From: Methanomicrobia archaeon
Lineage (GTDB): Archaea > Halobacteriota > Syntropharchaeia > Alkanophagales > Methanospirareceae
Direction of reading: 5' to 3'
NCBI GenBank assembly: GCA_016928455.1
Contig: JAFGKP010000128.1
Location: 1 to 5,655 of the forward strand
Length of the DNA: 5,655 nt
A program made the translations under genes and the position numbers. The notes below the pieces were generated by a model. It saw nothing but the letters and a program-made list of their open reading frames with translations, was not told the DNA's origin and did no database searches. This document shows, piece by piece, positions 5,200 to 5,655 of the stretch. Every line of letters begins with the position of its first letter. Position 1 is the first letter of the stretch.

Positions 5200-5655
5200 A
5201 TGGCCCTGGCTGGGAAAGTGTTTCTGGTTGATGCGGCGATTGACCTGCAGGGGATCGCAGCGAAGCTGAAAGGCTACAAAGCGGAAGAGCGCATGCCAGA
5301 CGAGGATGTCAGCCTGGTCACTGAAATTACCGACCTGCGCCTCCTGGGCGACTCACTTTACGGCACCTTCATTCAGGATCAGCTGCTGGATGTCTATCAC
5401 CGTGGCGAGCGTATGCGTGTGCCGACAACGTCCGAAGCGCCCTTCTTTTTCGTCGATCGCGCGCACAACAAAGACGTAACCGCTGCAAACTGCACGGTGC
5501 TAACCGTGATGGAGAAGAAGGCGCGGGCGAACAATATTGCGAACCAGCTGAGCAAGATCCTGTTCATCGTCACGGGCAAGATCGTCGAGGCGCGGATCGA
5601 GCCCTCACGGTTCCAGCAATTCCACGAGCAGAACTTCGAGGACACCAAGGTGATC
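5200..5655 (+). CDS. Protein of unknown function, N-terminal part
   Basis: From ATG 5200 the frame stays open for 152 codons to the window end, so the gene is cut by the edge. A TAG two codons upstream (5194-5196) makes this the first possible start. Codon use is GC-rich (line 5281-5340 has 36 of 60 G/C by hand count), like the SMC-like gene and unlike the block to its left. The product starts MALAGKVFLVDAAIDLQGIA, has no signal peptide or membrane segment, and mixes strands and helices: a YGTFIQDQLLDVYHRGERM segment (about 54-72), VPTTSEAPFFFVDR (74-87), and ANNIANQLSKILFIVTGKIV (104-123). I do not recognise the family and see no catalytic motif. The regular alternation and charge pattern look like a folded cytosolic protein. 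No clear Shine-Dalgarno precedes it, so the transcript may be leaderless or nearly so. The opposite-strand frame at 5397-5648 is its shadow. Confidence 0.75.
   Translation, partial: MALAGKVFLVDAAIDLQGIAAKLKGYKAEERMPDEDVSLVTEITDLRLLGDSLYGTFIQDQLLDVYHRGERMRVPTTSEAPFFFVDRAHNKDVTAANCTVLTVMEKKARANNIANQLSKILFIVTGKIVEARIEPSRFQQFHEQNFEDTKVI

Noticed and set aside
5397..5648. 83-codon minus-strand frame
   Set aside because: It is antisense to the continuous 152-codon frame from 5200, which has better codon use and a plausible protein composition.

Overview
This window looks archaeal. The evidence is a surface-layer-type DUF11 protein rich in N-glycosylation sequons with a C-terminal membrane anchor, an SMC-like ATPase of the short hingeless kind known from euryarchaea (Halobacterium Sph1), TATA boxes about 25-30 bases before likely transcript starts, and a GGTGA-type ribosome binding site. 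A euryarchaeon of the Halobacteriota (methanogen, ANME or Syntrophoarchaeum-like) would fit, but the lineage is a guess; no rRNA or tRNA is present.

Layout. Bases 1-831 (+) hold the 3' end of an exported DUF11 protein, followed by a T-run terminator near 906-913. Bases 832-1381 contain a TATA box, a very small GC-rich gene (1046-1192, +) that appears to be cut by a 38-base insertion containing a (CTCA)7 tract, and a second tetranucleotide tract (1304-1327). Bases 1382-3271 (-) encode a complete 629-aa SMC5/6-like ATPase without hinge or zinc hook. After a 205-base gap, 3477-4556 (-) encodes a DUF6398 protein with a helical-repeat C-terminus. Upstream, 4674-4940 (-) holds a small SEC-C zinc-motif gene whose second cysteine pair is lost by an apparent one-base deletion. 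A 259-base AT-rich divergent spacer (4941-5199) with a strong minus-strand TATA box and repeated/inverted motifs precedes a rightward gene (5200 to window end) of unknown function, truncated by the window.

How the parts relate. The DUF11, SMC-like and 5200 genes share a high-GC codon style typical of one host genome. The DUF6398/SEC-C block (about 3480-5190) is clearly lower in GC and may have been acquired separately; its two genes point the same way and plausibly form a small module with separate promoters. I see no CRISPR array, transposase, tRNA or integration site, and no convincing multi-gene defence system. The most notable items are the two apparently broken small genes, the hingeless SMC head protein, and the unrecognised protein at the right edge.
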